Of a DNA stretch of 64,000 nt, positions 38,250 through 47,390 are shown in pieces. Location of the stretch: positions 2,159,501 through 2,223,500 of the forward strand of contig JAWPMN010000001.1 in NCBI GenBank assembly GCA_033344895.1. The letters run 5' to 3'. The translations under genes were made by a program, and so were the position numbers. This DNA comes from Alphaproteobacteria bacterium. GTDB lineage: Bacteria; Pseudomonadota; Alphaproteobacteria; UBA8366; Aestuariispiraceae. A model generated the notes under the pieces. The model was not told where the DNA came from, did not search any database, and saw only the letters and a list, made by a program, of their open reading frames with translations. The stretch's first letter is position 1. Each line of letters starts with the position of its first letter.

Positions 38250-38837
38250 ATGAGCTTCGACGTCGCCATCCGTAAACTGGTTACCCATCGCGAGGAGATC
38301 CGCCACGAATTCGGCCCGACGCCGGATCGCCCGGTCGCCGTGGCCTGGTCCGCCGCCATCATCGCCAACCCCTATGCCGGCGGCTATGTCGAGGATGTGC
38401 AGGCAGGCATGGAGCCCCTGAAGCCGTTGGGCGACGAGATGGCAGCGGCACTGTTGAAGGCGCTGGACTGCCCGGCGGACCGGGTCGAGGCCTATGGCAA
38501 GGGCTCGCTAGTCGGGATCGACGGGGAACTGGAGCACGGGGCGCTGTGGCATGTGCCGGGCGGTTATGCGATGCGCCGTCTGCTGGGCGATGCCAAGGCC
38601 ATCGTGCCGTCGTCCAAGAAGGTCGGTGTTGCGGGAACCAGCCTCGACGTGCCGATCCACCACATCAACGCCGCCTATGTCCGCAGCCACTTCTCCACCG
38701 TCACCGTTCAGGTCGCGGACGCCCCGCGCGCGAAGGAACTGATGTTCGTTCTTGCCATGACCGACGGCGGCCGCATCCACGCCCGCATGGGCGGCCTGAC
38801 CCAGGACCAGATCTCGGTCGGCGACGGCCAGAGGTAG
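38250..38837 (+). CDS. Amino acid synthesis family protein (PF06684, DUF1185)
   Basis: A 195-residue protein of the PF06684 family; a solved member has a chorismate-mutase-like trimeric fold, but the reaction is unknown. Conserved-looking segments: AVAWSAAIIANPYAGGYVED, YGKGSLVGIDGELEHGALWH, VGVAGTSLDVPIHHINAAYV and MTDGGRIHARMGGL. ATG 38250 follows GAGGAA at a six-base spacing. It closes the five-gene operon. A role in opening or rearranging the reduced ring is a reasonable guess only. Confidence 0.85.
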   Translation: MSFDVAIRKLVTHREEIRHEFGPTPDRPVAVAWSAAIIANPYAGGYVEDVQAGMEPLKPLGDEMAAALLKALDCPADRVEAYGKGSLVGIDGELEHGALWHVPGGYAMRRLLGDAKAIVPSSKKVGVAGTSLDVPIHHINAAYVRSHFSTVTVQVADAPRAKELMFVLAMTDGGRIHARMGGLTQDQISVGDGQR

Positions 38838-38897
38838 TGTCCGGTTGTGGCGCTCCCGTCATTTGCTACATTCCCCTTCTGAGAGAGGGGGGCATTC

Positions 38898-39587
38898 ATG
38901 TATCGATCTTTGGCTGCAGTCCTTTTGGGCTGTATCATCACCGCGGGATGCCAGTCGACCGGGGGGCCGGATAGCGGGGCGTCTCTGATAGGCAGTGGAC
39001 CGGTCACACTGTCCTTGGACGTTCAGAAGAAGCTTCAGAGATATATGACTGCGAAGGTGCCTATGGGTTTCGCGGTCACGGAGGATGGCTCCGACGCCAA
39101 TGGCGTGACCTGCTTGCTCAAGACGAACCTGGCCTGCAGGGGGCTGGTAGCAATTGACATCGTCCATCATTGCGAACGGGAAACCGGCAAGCGATGCCTC
39201 ATTTACGCACTTGGACGGGACATTGTTTGGGGAACCAATTCTCAGCGTCGCATCAGTGTGCCTACAGCCGAAGACATGGAAAGCGACCATGCGAGGTATC
39301 GTTACCTGGATGTAATCTGGGGGGGCGAAGAGGGCGTCGGCAACATCCGTATTGACCCGGAAAGAGAAGCAATGCGCTTGGAGCTGGTGACAACGTCTCG
39401 TGGCGCTTGTCTTGGCGAGTTGAACCGCGCCGACGCCGGGAGAAGCGGCTCTTGGGGCGTCATTTGTCGGGACGGCCTGATCGCAACCGGAAAGATTGAG
39501 GCCGGGAAGGACGTCGAGCCACTTTCTGCAGTCGGCAGTGACAGGGAAGGGCGCAACGTCAGTTTTGTGGTAGCTGAGGACGGTTAG
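38898..39587 (+). CDS. Putative lipoprotein, paralogue of the one at 50888
   Basis: A 229-residue exported protein with a lipoprotein signal: hydrophobic segment then AGC with lipidated Cys18. The N-terminal module contains GSGPVTLS, PMGFAVTEDG, CERETGKRC and LGRDIVW, with four cysteines spaced as in the second lipoprotein of this window. The C-terminal part differs (VTTSRGACLGELNRADAGR). Function is unknown. It begins 60 bases after the molybdenum-hydroxylase operon, with its own GAGAGAGGGG ribosome site. Confidence 0.72.
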   Translation: MYRSLAAVLLGCIITAGCQSTGGPDSGASLIGSGPVTLSLDVQKKLQRYMTAKVPMGFAVTEDGSDANGVTCLLKTNLACRGLVAIDIVHHCERETGKRCLIYALGRDIVWGTNSQRRISVPTAEDMESDHARYRYLDVIWGGEEGVGNIRIDPEREAMRLELVTTSRGACLGELNRADAGRSGSWGVICRDGLIATGKIEAGKDVEPLSAVGSDREGRNVSFVVAEDG

Positions 39588-39629
39588 CCGCAAAACATTG
39601 AACTGCCCCGACCTTGACGTCGATCGTTG

Positions 39630-42600
39630 TCACTCCTCCCGCCCGGTGGCGCGGCAGAGGAGGATGTAGAGTTTGCCGACATCCGAGGTGAGGAAGGTGG
39701 AGTGCAGCAGGTGCTCCGGGTCGGTGATCTCGCTTTCGGACAGCAGGCGGTCGAACTGGTCGATGTAGCGCAGCACGTATTTCCGGGCGTCCGGGTCGTG
39801 GCGGATCTTGTCCATGACCGTCTTGACGATGGAGGCCTGACGGGTGCGCAGCAGGGTCCGGGTGAAGACGGTCCGGTCGCCCTTCACATAACGCCGCCAG
39901 TCCGCTTCGGGCACTTCGCCCTGCAGCACGCGGGTCAGGTCGATGGAGATCGAATTCAGTTCCTCGACGATGTAGCGCGCGGTCTTCAGGAACAGGTCGC
40001 GGCGCTGTTCCTCCTCCTGAAGCTTGATCTGTTCCGACTGTTCCTCGGCGCGCAGCGAAGCCTCGGTCAGGCGCTCGACCTGGCCCTGGAACTTCTCTGC
40101 GGCGCGCGACGAGCGAACTTCGGATTCGTCGACGGCCTTCATCATCTGCTGCGTCCGTTCGGACAGGGTGTCGACGAGGTCCTTCAACTGTCCCTTGGAG
40201 GCCCCCGCCGCCCGTTCCAGCGCCGAGACCTGCTCGCTGAGCGTCCGGCCGACCAGGGCCAGTTGCTGGTTCGCGAGATCGCCGGCCGCGGCGATGTCGC
40301 CGGACTGGGTGCGCAACATCTCGATCAGGGCGCGGACGCGCTCCGCGGTCAGTTCGGTCCGTTCCTCGACCCCCTCCGCCTGCTGCGCGAAGGCATCGGA
40401 AATCAGTTGCAGCGAGCGTGATGCGGCCTCGGCCGCACCGGTCAGCGCGTCGGCCTGACGCTTCAGCGCTTCGCGATTGTCGGCGATCTGCATTCCGGCC
40501 TGCACCGAAGCGGTGGTGAGCTGTTCGGCCTGGTTGTGGAAGGTCTGACCGACCTGCTCCAGCAGGGTCAGCGCCGTCTGCGTCGCCTGGCGCATCTCGC
40601 CGGTCTCGCTGCGGAACAGACCGCCGGCCTCTGTCAGGCGGCGGGAGACCTCGTCGGTGATCGCCGCCATATCCTCGACCCGCGCCTGCAGCATCCGGTC
40701 CAGTTCGCCGCCCTTCTCGACGGCGGTGCGCGACGCTTCAAGCAGGGTTGCCGCCTGGCTTTCCGCGTGATTGTCCAGCGCTTCGCGCTGTTCTGCCATT
40801 TGAATCGCCAGCGCCCGCAGCGCCTCCGCATCGGCGGCCAGCCGTTCGCGGATTGCGATCGCGTCGCCACTCGCCTTGTCCGTAACCCGTTCCAACTCCG
40901 ACGTCTCGTGCTGCAGACCGTGCCGGATTTCGCGAATCTGGCCCGTGGCCCGATCGGCCGCCTCGCGCAAGGCGTTGGAATTCTTGGTCAGCACTTCGCC
41001 TAGCTGCTGGGCGTGGCTGGCCGACCAGTCGGCGGCCTCGCGCAGGGAATGGCTCTGCTTCTTCAGCATTTCGACCATGCCGCGGGTCTGTGCAATCGCC
41101 GGGTCGAACGTATCGTCCAGGGTCTCCATGCCTTCCGCCATGGCGTCCTTGATTGCCGACAGGCGCTGGGCCAGCAGGCTTTCGATCTCCTTGGCCTGCT
41201 TGGCGGTGGCCTCCGACGCCGCGGTCAGTTCGCCGGCCTGTTGACGCAAGGAAGCGCGGATCGATTCCGACCGGGCAGCCGCCAGATCGCTCGCCTTGGC
41301 GATCTCACCCGCTTGTTCGCGCAGTGCGACCCCCATTTCCCGCAGTTGCGCGGTCGCCTGTTCGGATGTCGCCGCAAGGCCCTTGCGCTGCCGGTCGCTT
41401 TCCGCGTTCACCGCGTCGGCCTGTTCCGCCAGAGCGGCAATCAGGGCCGTGAACTCCTCCATCTGGCGGGCGACGGAACTGCGAACGGTGTCAGAATGGG
41501 TCGCCAGACCGTCGGTCGTTTTGGTCAGGTCTTCCGACTGCTGTCGCAATGACAGGGTGATTTCCTCGATCTGCTGTTCGGTGCGCTGAAGCGCCTTGTC
41601 CAGATCGGCCTTCGCCGTGCCGACGCTCTCGTCCAGACGGCTGCCGAAGCGGGCGGCGGTCTCGTCCGTCGAATCGGCGATGCCGTCGACGCGGTCGGTG
41701 GCCCGGTTCAGGCTTTCGGTCATGCCTTCGTCCAGGCGGGCCAGCGATTGGGCGACGGATTCCTCCAGCAGGCCGGCCTGCCGGGTCAGGATCTCGCTCA
41801 ACTGCGTGATGCGGCTTTCGCTGCGGTCCGCGAACCCGGTCATCTCCAGGGTCTGCCGCTCGAAGGCATCCTTCAGGCGGGCGCCGATCCGGTCGACCTC
41901 TTCCTTCAGATTGCGTGCAATGGCGGACGCGCTCTCCCGGGCGTTGTCGGACGCGTCGCCCAGTGCCTTGATGCTGCCGTCCAGGGTGTCGCGGGCGCCG
42001 GCGCTCTGCTTCTCCGCAACGGATGTCGCATGGGTCAGCCGGTCGGTGTAATCCTGGAACAGATCGCCGATGCTGCGGATTTCCTCGGCCGCCCGTTCCG
42101 ACGCAGCGACCGTGTCCGAGGCTTGAATCTTCAGCGATGCGGTGACCGAATCCGTGGTTTCCAGGACGTTGGTCGCCGCCTTCATCAGCGTTTCCGACTG
42201 GGTCTCGACGGATTCCTCGATCTCGCGCCGGTGTCGCTCCATGCGGTCCGCGACGCTTTCCAGGCGATCTGCCTGTGCGGACAGCCCCTTGCGCATGTCG
42301 CTGGCCTTGTCCTCGGCCCGGTGAGCGGCGGAATCCAGCAGGTCCGTAGTCTCCCGCAGTGCATCCGCCAGGTCGCCCAGATTGGCGATCGCCACATCGC
42401 CGGCCTGGGTCAGTCGGTCCGCCTGATCGCGCAGCATGTCGGCGACGCGCCGCACCCGCAGATCGTTCTGTTCCACCGGGACGGTCAGCAGGTCCATCTG
42501 CCGGCGCAGCATTTCCGTATGGATGCGGACATCCTCGGACCGCCGGATGTAGAGAGCGAATATCCAGAACAGAATCAGCGGGAAGACGAACCCGGTGGCA

Positions 42601-42872
42601 ATCGCCCCGATCTCATGGGGCAGCAGGACGTCGATCAATTGCAGACCGCCGAGCTCCTGAAGGTAGCTGCCGGCCATCGCGATCCAGCCGACGGTTACGA
42701 TCGCCGCCGCCAGCCCGACGATCCGCGAGCGGCGCTGGGCCTTGTCGGCCAGACGCTGGACATCCTCCGGTACGGCCGAATCCCCGAACCGCCTGCCGCC
42801 CGGGAAGCGGGCCACCTTGGCTCGGCCGGGAGCGTTTGCATTGGCGGCGGCGCGGTCCTTGTCGTCGCTCAT
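39630..42872 (-). CDS. Large membrane-anchored coiled-coil protein
   Basis: A 1080-residue protein. Two membrane helices lie near the N-terminus (IVGLAAAIVTVGWIAMAGSY at about 51-70 and a second at about 88-108), leaving the rest in the cytoplasm. From about 120 to 960 it is almost continuous heptad sequence with loose repeats of the type LREAADRA and LRQQAGEL. The last 120 residues form a compact domain (YIVEELNSISIDLTRVL, ADWRRYVKGDRTVFTRTLL, LHSTFLTSDVGKLYILL). A structural or polar scaffold role is possible. No family function is known to me. Confidence 0.82.
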   Translation of the reverse strand: MSDDKDRAAANANAPGRAKVARFPGGRRFGDSAVPEDVQRLADKAQRRSRIVGLAAAIVTVGWIAMAGSYLQELGGLQLIDVLLPHEIGAIATGFVFPLILFWIFALYIRRSEDVRIHTEMLRRQMDLLTVPVEQNDLRVRRVADMLRDQADRLTQAGDVAIANLGDLADALRETTDLLDSAAHRAEDKASDMRKGLSAQADRLESVADRMERHRREIEESVETQSETLMKAATNVLETTDSVTASLKIQASDTVAASERAAEEIRSIGDLFQDYTDRLTHATSVAEKQSAGARDTLDGSIKALGDASDNARESASAIARNLKEEVDRIGARLKDAFERQTLEMTGFADRSESRITQLSEILTRQAGLLEESVAQSLARLDEGMTESLNRATDRVDGIADSTDETAARFGSRLDESVGTAKADLDKALQRTEQQIEEITLSLRQQSEDLTKTTDGLATHSDTVRSSVARQMEEFTALIAALAEQADAVNAESDRQRKGLAATSEQATAQLREMGVALREQAGEIAKASDLAAARSESIRASLRQQAGELTAASEATAKQAKEIESLLAQRLSAIKDAMAEGMETLDDTFDPAIAQTRGMVEMLKKQSHSLREAADWSASHAQQLGEVLTKNSNALREAADRATGQIREIRHGLQHETSELERVTDKASGDAIAIRERLAADAEALRALAIQMAEQREALDNHAESQAATLLEASRTAVEKGGELDRMLQARVEDMAAITDEVSRRLTEAGGLFRSETGEMRQATQTALTLLEQVGQTFHNQAEQLTTASVQAGMQIADNREALKRQADALTGAAEAASRSLQLISDAFAQQAEGVEERTELTAERVRALIEMLRTQSGDIAAAGDLANQQLALVGRTLSEQVSALERAAGASKGQLKDLVDTLSERTQQMMKAVDESEVRSSRAAEKFQGQVERLTEASLRAEEQSEQIKLQEEEQRRDLFLKTARYIVEELNSISIDLTRVLQGEVPEADWRRYVKGDRTVFTRTLLRTRQASIVKTVMDKIRHDPDARKYVLRYIDQFDRLLSESEITDPEHLLHSTFLTSDVGKLYILLCRATGREE

Positions 42873-43116
42873 CAGCGAATGTGATCCTTACGAAACAGCG
42901 AATAAGTCCTCAGAATCGGCGATTCTTCACAGATTGCCATAAAAAACCACCATACCCGACCCGTGGGACCGGCACCATCCGCCAGGGTAAAAAGGGCATT
43001 TCCGCGATTGTTCCAACCGCCGCCGCACACTATTCTGCGGCCTCGCAACTACATTCAGTCCGACCAGCCGCCCGCGCCGTCCCCGCCGCCGGAAAGCCAG
43101 AGGAGCGCCCGCCGCC

Positions 43117-43767
43117 ATGCGCACGCATAAAGACTTTCCCTCCCTGCACATCGTCGATCATCCGCTGGTGCAGCACAAACTGACATTCCTTCGGAAGAAG
43201 GACACGCCGACGAACATGTTCCGGACCCTTCTGAAGGAAATCGCCCTTCTGATGGGTTACGAGATCACCCGTAACGTGCCCCTGACCAAGGTCGACATCG
43301 AAACGCCGCTGCAGGATATGCGTGCGCCGGTTCTGGCGGGTCGGAAGCCGGCGATCGTACCGGTGCTGCGGGCCGGGCTGGGCATGGTCGACGGATTGCT
43401 GGAACTGATGCCATCGGCGCGGATCGGGCATATCGGCGTCTATCGCGATCCGGATACCAAGATGCCGGAAGAGTACTACGTGAATCTGCCGGAGCCGGGC
43501 GGCCGCCTCTTCATCCTGTGCGACCCGATGCTGGCGACCGGCAATTCCGCCGCCCATGCGGTGAAAGTACTGGTCGATCGCGGCGTGGAGGAACAGAACA
43601 TCCGCTTCCTGTCGCTTGTGGCCGCCCCGGAAGGAATGCGGGTCTTCGCCGATGCCCATCCCGGCGTCGCGGTCTATACGGCGTCTCTGGACGAGAAGCT
43701 GAATGAGAAGGCCTACATCATTCCCGGCCTGGGCGATGCGGGGGATCGGCTGTTCGGAACCCGCTGA
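43117..43767 (+). CDS. upp: Uracil phosphoribosyltransferase
   Basis: A 216-residue pyrimidine salvage enzyme making UMP from uracil and PRPP. Family features: [16 protein letters not shown] near the N-terminus, [12 protein letters not shown], the PRPP-binding loop [12 protein letters not shown] and the C-terminal uracil-binding region [16 protein letters not shown]. Single gene, divergent from the coiled-coil gene. Confidence 0.97.
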   Translation: MRTHKDFPSLHIVDHPLVQHKLTFLRKKDTPTNMFRTLLKEIALLMGYEITRNVPLTKVDIETPLQDMRAPVLAGRKPAIVPVLRAGLGMVDGLLELMPSARIGHIGVYRDPDTKMPEEYYVNLPEPGGRLFILCDPMLATGNSAAHAVKVLVDRGVEEQNIRFLSLVAAPEGMRVFADAHPGVAVYTASLDEKLNEKAYIIPGLGDAGDRLFGTR

Positions 43768-43859
43768 CCGGTCCTTTTCGTCGCGTATTCGTGACTTAAA
43801 TCTTTCCCGGAACGGCGGCACACTGCGGGCCGCAACTTGTGTCATCAGGGAGGAAAGTC

Positions 43860-44642
43860 ATGTTCGCAAGACGGGATGTCATCAAGGGTATGGGCGCCGG
43901 ATTGGGCACGTTGCCGCTGGCGACGGTACTGGCGAACCCCGAACTGGCGCGCGCAGCGGCGGCGGGCCTGACCGACCTGCAGGGCGAAACCGCTAGCGGC
44001 AAGACGGTCACGGCATCCCTGGCGATGCCGGCGACGACACCCGCCCCGGCGGTAATGCTGATTCATGAATGGTGGGGCCTGAACGACCAGATCAAGGCGG
44101 TTGCGGCCGATTTTGCCGCCCAGGGTTATATCGCGCTGGCCATCGACCTGATGGATGGCGAGGTCGCGACCGATCCGGACGGCGCGCGCGCCCTGATCGG
44201 CAAGGTGGGCGACGATCCGCAGACCGCGGTCGAGACCTGCACTATGTGGACGGATTTCCTGAAGACCCATGAGGCCGGAACAGGCAGGGTCGGCACTTGC
44301 GGCTGGTGTTTCGGCGGCGGATGGTCGTTGAATGCCTCCCTGGCGAGCCCCGTCGATGCGACGGTCGTCTATTACGGCCGGGTCAACAAGACGGCGGAGG
44401 AATTGGCTCCCCTGGCCGGTCCGGTGCTGGGACATTTCGCGACCGAGGACAAGTTCATCAACAAACCCATGGTCGACGGCTTCGTTGCTGCGATGGCCGA
44501 TGCCGGCAAGAGCCTGACGGTCTACTGGTATGAGGCCGATCATGCCTTCGCCAACCCGACCAGTGCCCGTTACGATCAGGAAGACGCCGCCCTGGCCTGG
44601 GACCGGACGACCGGATTCCTGGCGCAGAACCTGCAAAGCTGA
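43860..44642 (+). CDS. Exported dienelactone hydrolase family protein
   Basis: A 260-residue alpha/beta hydrolase with a twin-arginine signal (ARRDVIKG then GAGLGTLPLATVLA), so it is probably folded before export. The dienelactone hydrolase motifs are HEWWGLN, nucleophile GWCFGGGW (Cys in place of Ser), the acid in ATEDKFI and His in EADHAFANP. ATG 43860 has GGAGGA at a six-base spacing. The natural substrate is unknown. Confidence 0.88.
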   Translation: MFARRDVIKGMGAGLGTLPLATVLANPELARAAAAGLTDLQGETASGKTVTASLAMPATTPAPAVMLIHEWWGLNDQIKAVAADFAAQGYIALAIDLMDGEVATDPDGARALIGKVGDDPQTAVETCTMWTDFLKTHEAGTGRVGTCGWCFGGGWSLNASLASPVDATVVYYGRVNKTAEELAPLAGPVLGHFATEDKFINKPMVDGFVAAMADAGKSLTVYWYEADHAFANPTSARYDQEDAALAWDRTTGFLAQNLQS

Positions 44643-44736
44643 GGCATCAGTCCGAAACGTGGTGACGCAGCACTTGGCAATCTGGGGCGGAGTCGGTCTA
44701 TGATCCCCGCTGTCGAATTGGGTGGGGGCCGTTCCG

Positions 44737-45228
44737 ATGCTGAAGAAGCTGCATATCCTGTTTGCGCTGCTGTTCGCGGTGGCGATGTCGCAGTTTCCGG
44801 AATTCCATCAGCAGTACACCCAGCGCGTCGGCGGGGCACTGGATGAACTGACCCTTCAGATCGCGGCGCTGGACGAACGGGCGGAAAAGGCCGGCATGGA
44901 TCGCTATGACTATGTCCGGCACTTCCAGAGTAATCCGGACGACATCGTTCGCGGAGAAGGCGACGCCATGCTGGCGACCCTGGCGCGGCGGCAGCGTCTG
45001 GAGGCCGCCTATCAGCGCCTGATCGATGCGCCCTGGTACATGATTGTCCTGGAAACGGCATTCCATCTGGAACCCGACATTGCGACCAATACGGCAAAGG
45101 CCTTTGTGCCGGCCGTGCCGATTTCGTTTTCCGGGGCCGTCCATACCTTTGCCGGGTTCATGATCGGATACCTTCTGCCGGCCGCCCTTGGCAGTCTGCT
45201 GCCGTGGCGCAGGGTGCGGGAGGCCTAG
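44737..45228 (+). CDS. DUF2937 family membrane protein
   Basis: A 163-residue protein with an N-terminal membrane helix (LHILFALLFAVAMSQFPEF), a long periplasmic helical stretch with many charged residues, and a second membrane segment near the C-terminus (FAGFMIGYLLPAALGSLL). This pattern and the SQFPEF-x2-QY element match DUF2937. Function unknown. ATG 44737 is preceded by a GGGTGGGGG stretch. Confidence 0.75.
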   Translation: MLKKLHILFALLFAVAMSQFPEFHQQYTQRVGGALDELTLQIAALDERAEKAGMDRYDYVRHFQSNPDDIVRGEGDAMLATLARRQRLEAAYQRLIDAPWYMIVLETAFHLEPDIATNTAKAFVPAVPISFSGAVHTFAGFMIGYLLPAALGSLLPWRRVREA

Positions 45229-45355
45229 CCCGCGCGCCGTTTCAAGGGGACACCCGTGACCTGACGGCGAAATATTCTTGCGCAGATTTCGCGAGACGCC
45301 GGACGGAATGGGGCGTATCACCCCTGAACCGCGCGCGAAACTGGGAGTCCGATCC

Positions 45356-46570
45356 ATGTCCACGAACGATCGCAATGCCATCCTGGTGCTGCTGGCAGGG
45401 TTCCTGCTGCTGGCCGTCAGTTTCGGCGCGCGCATCTCCTTCGGTGTCTTTCTGCCGGCGATGCCGGAAGCCACCGGATTCGATATCAGCTCGATCTCGC
45501 TCGTCCTCGCCATCCAGAATCTCGTATGGGGGGCCGCGCAGCCTTTCGCCGGGCGTCTGTCGGATCGGTACGGTGCGGCGCCGGTGGCGTTCGCCGGTGC
45601 AGTGCTCTACGCCGGTGGTCTCGCGGTTACGGCCTATTCGGACAGCTATCTGCTGTTCGGTGCATCCGCCGGGATTGCGCTGGGCATGGCCCAGGCCGCG
45701 ATCGGGTTTCCTGTCATTCTGGCGGCGATCGGCCGTACCACCAGCGATAAACGGCGCGGGCTCTTCCTGGGCATCGCGACGGCAGGGGGCAGCTTCGGCC
45801 AATTGGTCTTCTCACCGCTCAGCGATGTTTTCCTGCAGAGTTTCGGCCTGATCGACGCTTTCCTGGTCATGGGGGCGATCTGTCTGGCGGCCGCGACGCT
45901 GACGGTCCTGATACGCCGCGAAAGCCGCCCGACCGAGGCGGAACGGGTGGCGGCGGCTGCTGCGCCGGGTCAGGCACTGGGCGAGGTGCTCGGCCGCGCC
46001 ATGGCCGACCGCAGCTTCCTGCTGCTCATCGCCGGCTTCTTCGTCTGCGGGTTTCACCTGGCCTTCATCGCCGTGCACCTGCCGAATTTTGCGGTCCTCT
46101 GCGGCCTGCCGAAGAGCACCGGGACCTACGGACTGGCGGTCATTGGTGCCTTCAACATCATCGGCACGATCGTGGCCGGACAGATCGGCGGGTCGTTCCG
46201 GCCGAAATATCCACTGGCGATGATCTACTTCCTGCGCGGCGTTGCCGCCCTGGCGCTGCTTTTCATCCCGGTCACCGAATTCGTGCTGATCGCGTTCAGC
46301 GCGGTCATCGGGCTGCTGTGGCTGTCGACCGTGCCGCTGACCAGCCTGACTGTCGCCAAGCTGCACGGTCCCGCCAATGTCGGCATGCTGTTCGGCATCG
46401 TGTTCTTCAGCCACCAGGTTGGCAGTTTCATCGGGCTGGTCATGGCCGGGGAATTCATCGAACGCTTCGGAAACTACGATCTGATGTGGATCGCCAGTGC
46501 CGCACTTGGGCTGTTCGCTGCCCTGGTCCATCTGCCGATCGAAGATAACCGCAAGCTCCAGCCCGCGTGA
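45356..46570 (+). CDS. MFS transporter (monocarboxylate/oxalate:formate antiporter-like)
   Basis: About 404 residues with 12 predicted helices. The first helix (AILVLLAGFLLLAVSFGARI) is followed by SFGVFLPAMPEATGFD, motif A-like GRLSDRYGAAPVA, and the second-half signatures VCGFHLAFIAVHLPNF and GPANVGMLFGIVFFSHQVG. This arrangement is typical of OFA/MCT-type carriers for small acids. ATG 45356 has GGGAG eight bases upstream. The stop overlaps an in-frame extension of the next gene, but the likely start of that gene is 90 bases later. Confidence 0.9.
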   Translation: MSTNDRNAILVLLAGFLLLAVSFGARISFGVFLPAMPEATGFDISSISLVLAIQNLVWGAAQPFAGRLSDRYGAAPVAFAGAVLYAGGLAVTAYSDSYLLFGASAGIALGMAQAAIGFPVILAAIGRTTSDKRRGLFLGIATAGGSFGQLVFSPLSDVFLQSFGLIDAFLVMGAICLAAATLTVLIRRESRPTEAERVAAAAAPGQALGEVLGRAMADRSFLLLIAGFFVCGFHLAFIAVHLPNFAVLCGLPKSTGTYGLAVIGAFNIIGTIVAGQIGGSFRPKYPLAMIYFLRGVAALALLFIPVTEFVLIAFSAVIGLLWLSTVPLTSLTVAKLHGPANVGMLFGIVFFSHQVGSFIGLVMAGEFIERFGNYDLMWIASAALGLFAALVHLPIEDNRKLQPA

Positions 46571-46659
46571 TCCGGTGCGACCGGTTTGTGACTTGGCAAA
46601 TCGGGAGGACGGGCTACATAGGGACCCGTAACCCGCGCCTCCCGAGAGAGTCTTTTCCC

Positions 46660-47154
46660 ATGTCACGACTGGAATCCTTCATCCGCCGGATGGATGCGCA
46701 GCGCCGGCTGCTCAACGACGCCATGGCGGACGTCGCGGACAAGGACGGCATCGTCCTGGAGCTGGGGCTCGGCAACGGCCGGACCTACGACCATCTGCGT
46801 GAAAACATGCCGGGCCGTGACATCTATGTCTTCGAGCGGGAAGTCCGCGCGCATCCCGGCTGCATTCCGCCGGACAACCGACTGTATCTGGGACATGTGA
46901 TCGAGCAGCTGGAACGGGCCGCGCAAGATTTGGGGCCGCGCGCGATCCTGGTTCACAGCGATGTCGGCAATGGCGACGAACCGGCCAGCATCGATTTCGG
47001 ACGCACGATCCTGGCCCCGGCCCTCAAGCCGCTATTGGCCCCGGGGGCCCGTATCCTCAGCGACCAGCCGGTGCCGGTCGACGGTTCGGTGGAACTGGAA
47101 AAGCCCGCCGACATGGATCCGGAGCGGTATTACATCTACCGCTATCTGGGCTAA
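46660..47154 (+). CDS. SAM-dependent methyltransferase (Methyltransf_17-like)
   Basis: A 164-residue small class I methyltransferase. The SAM motif reads VLELGLGNGRTYDHLRENMP, the second acidic element is IYVFEREVRAHP, and ILVHSDVGNGDEP forms the third motif. Length and motif spacing fit the PF12692 group, whose substrate is unknown. ATG 46660 follows the RBS-like GAGAGAG. Same strand as the MFS gene. Confidence 0.82.
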   Translation: MSRLESFIRRMDAQRRLLNDAMADVADKDGIVLELGLGNGRTYDHLRENMPGRDIYVFEREVRAHPGCIPPDNRLYLGHVIEQLERAAQDLGPRAILVHSDVGNGDEPASIDFGRTILAPALKPLLAPGARILSDQPVPVDGSVELEKPADMDPERYYIYRYLG

Positions 47155-47390
47155 CGACCCGACTGCCGCCATCTCAATGGCGGTAGCTGTCTGTGCCGGA
47201 TATTGAAAGGTTCCTGCTTTCGCAGGAACACGGTGGAGGCTGGGGCCCAATCAAAGCGCCCAAGACACGCATTGAACCTAGCCGTGCTTCTGCGAAAGCA
47301 AAAGCCTTCGCGGCGACCTCTCGGTGCCGCATGCCCCCACCCGACCGTGGCGGTGCCCCCCTCTCCCGGAGGGAGAGGGGGATAAGGCGC
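47155..47390. repeat. Cluster of three hairpin-forming intergenic repeats
   Basis: Three separate inverted repeats lie between convergent genes: CCGCCAT-ctca-ATGGCGG (47166-47183), TTCCTGC-tttc-GCAGGAA (47211-47228), and an 11-pair stem of CCCCCTCTCCC with GGGAGAGGGGG (47357-47381). The second and third look like the short palindromic units often scattered between genes in alphaproteobacteria. None has a proper T-run, though together they could stop transcription from both sides. Confidence 0.6.

Noticed and set aside
39630-42872. Tandem DNA repeat or methyl-accepting chemoreceptor
   Set aside because: The repetition is at the level of heptads and is not a regular nucleotide repeat; the highly conserved chemoreceptor hairpin tip is not visible.
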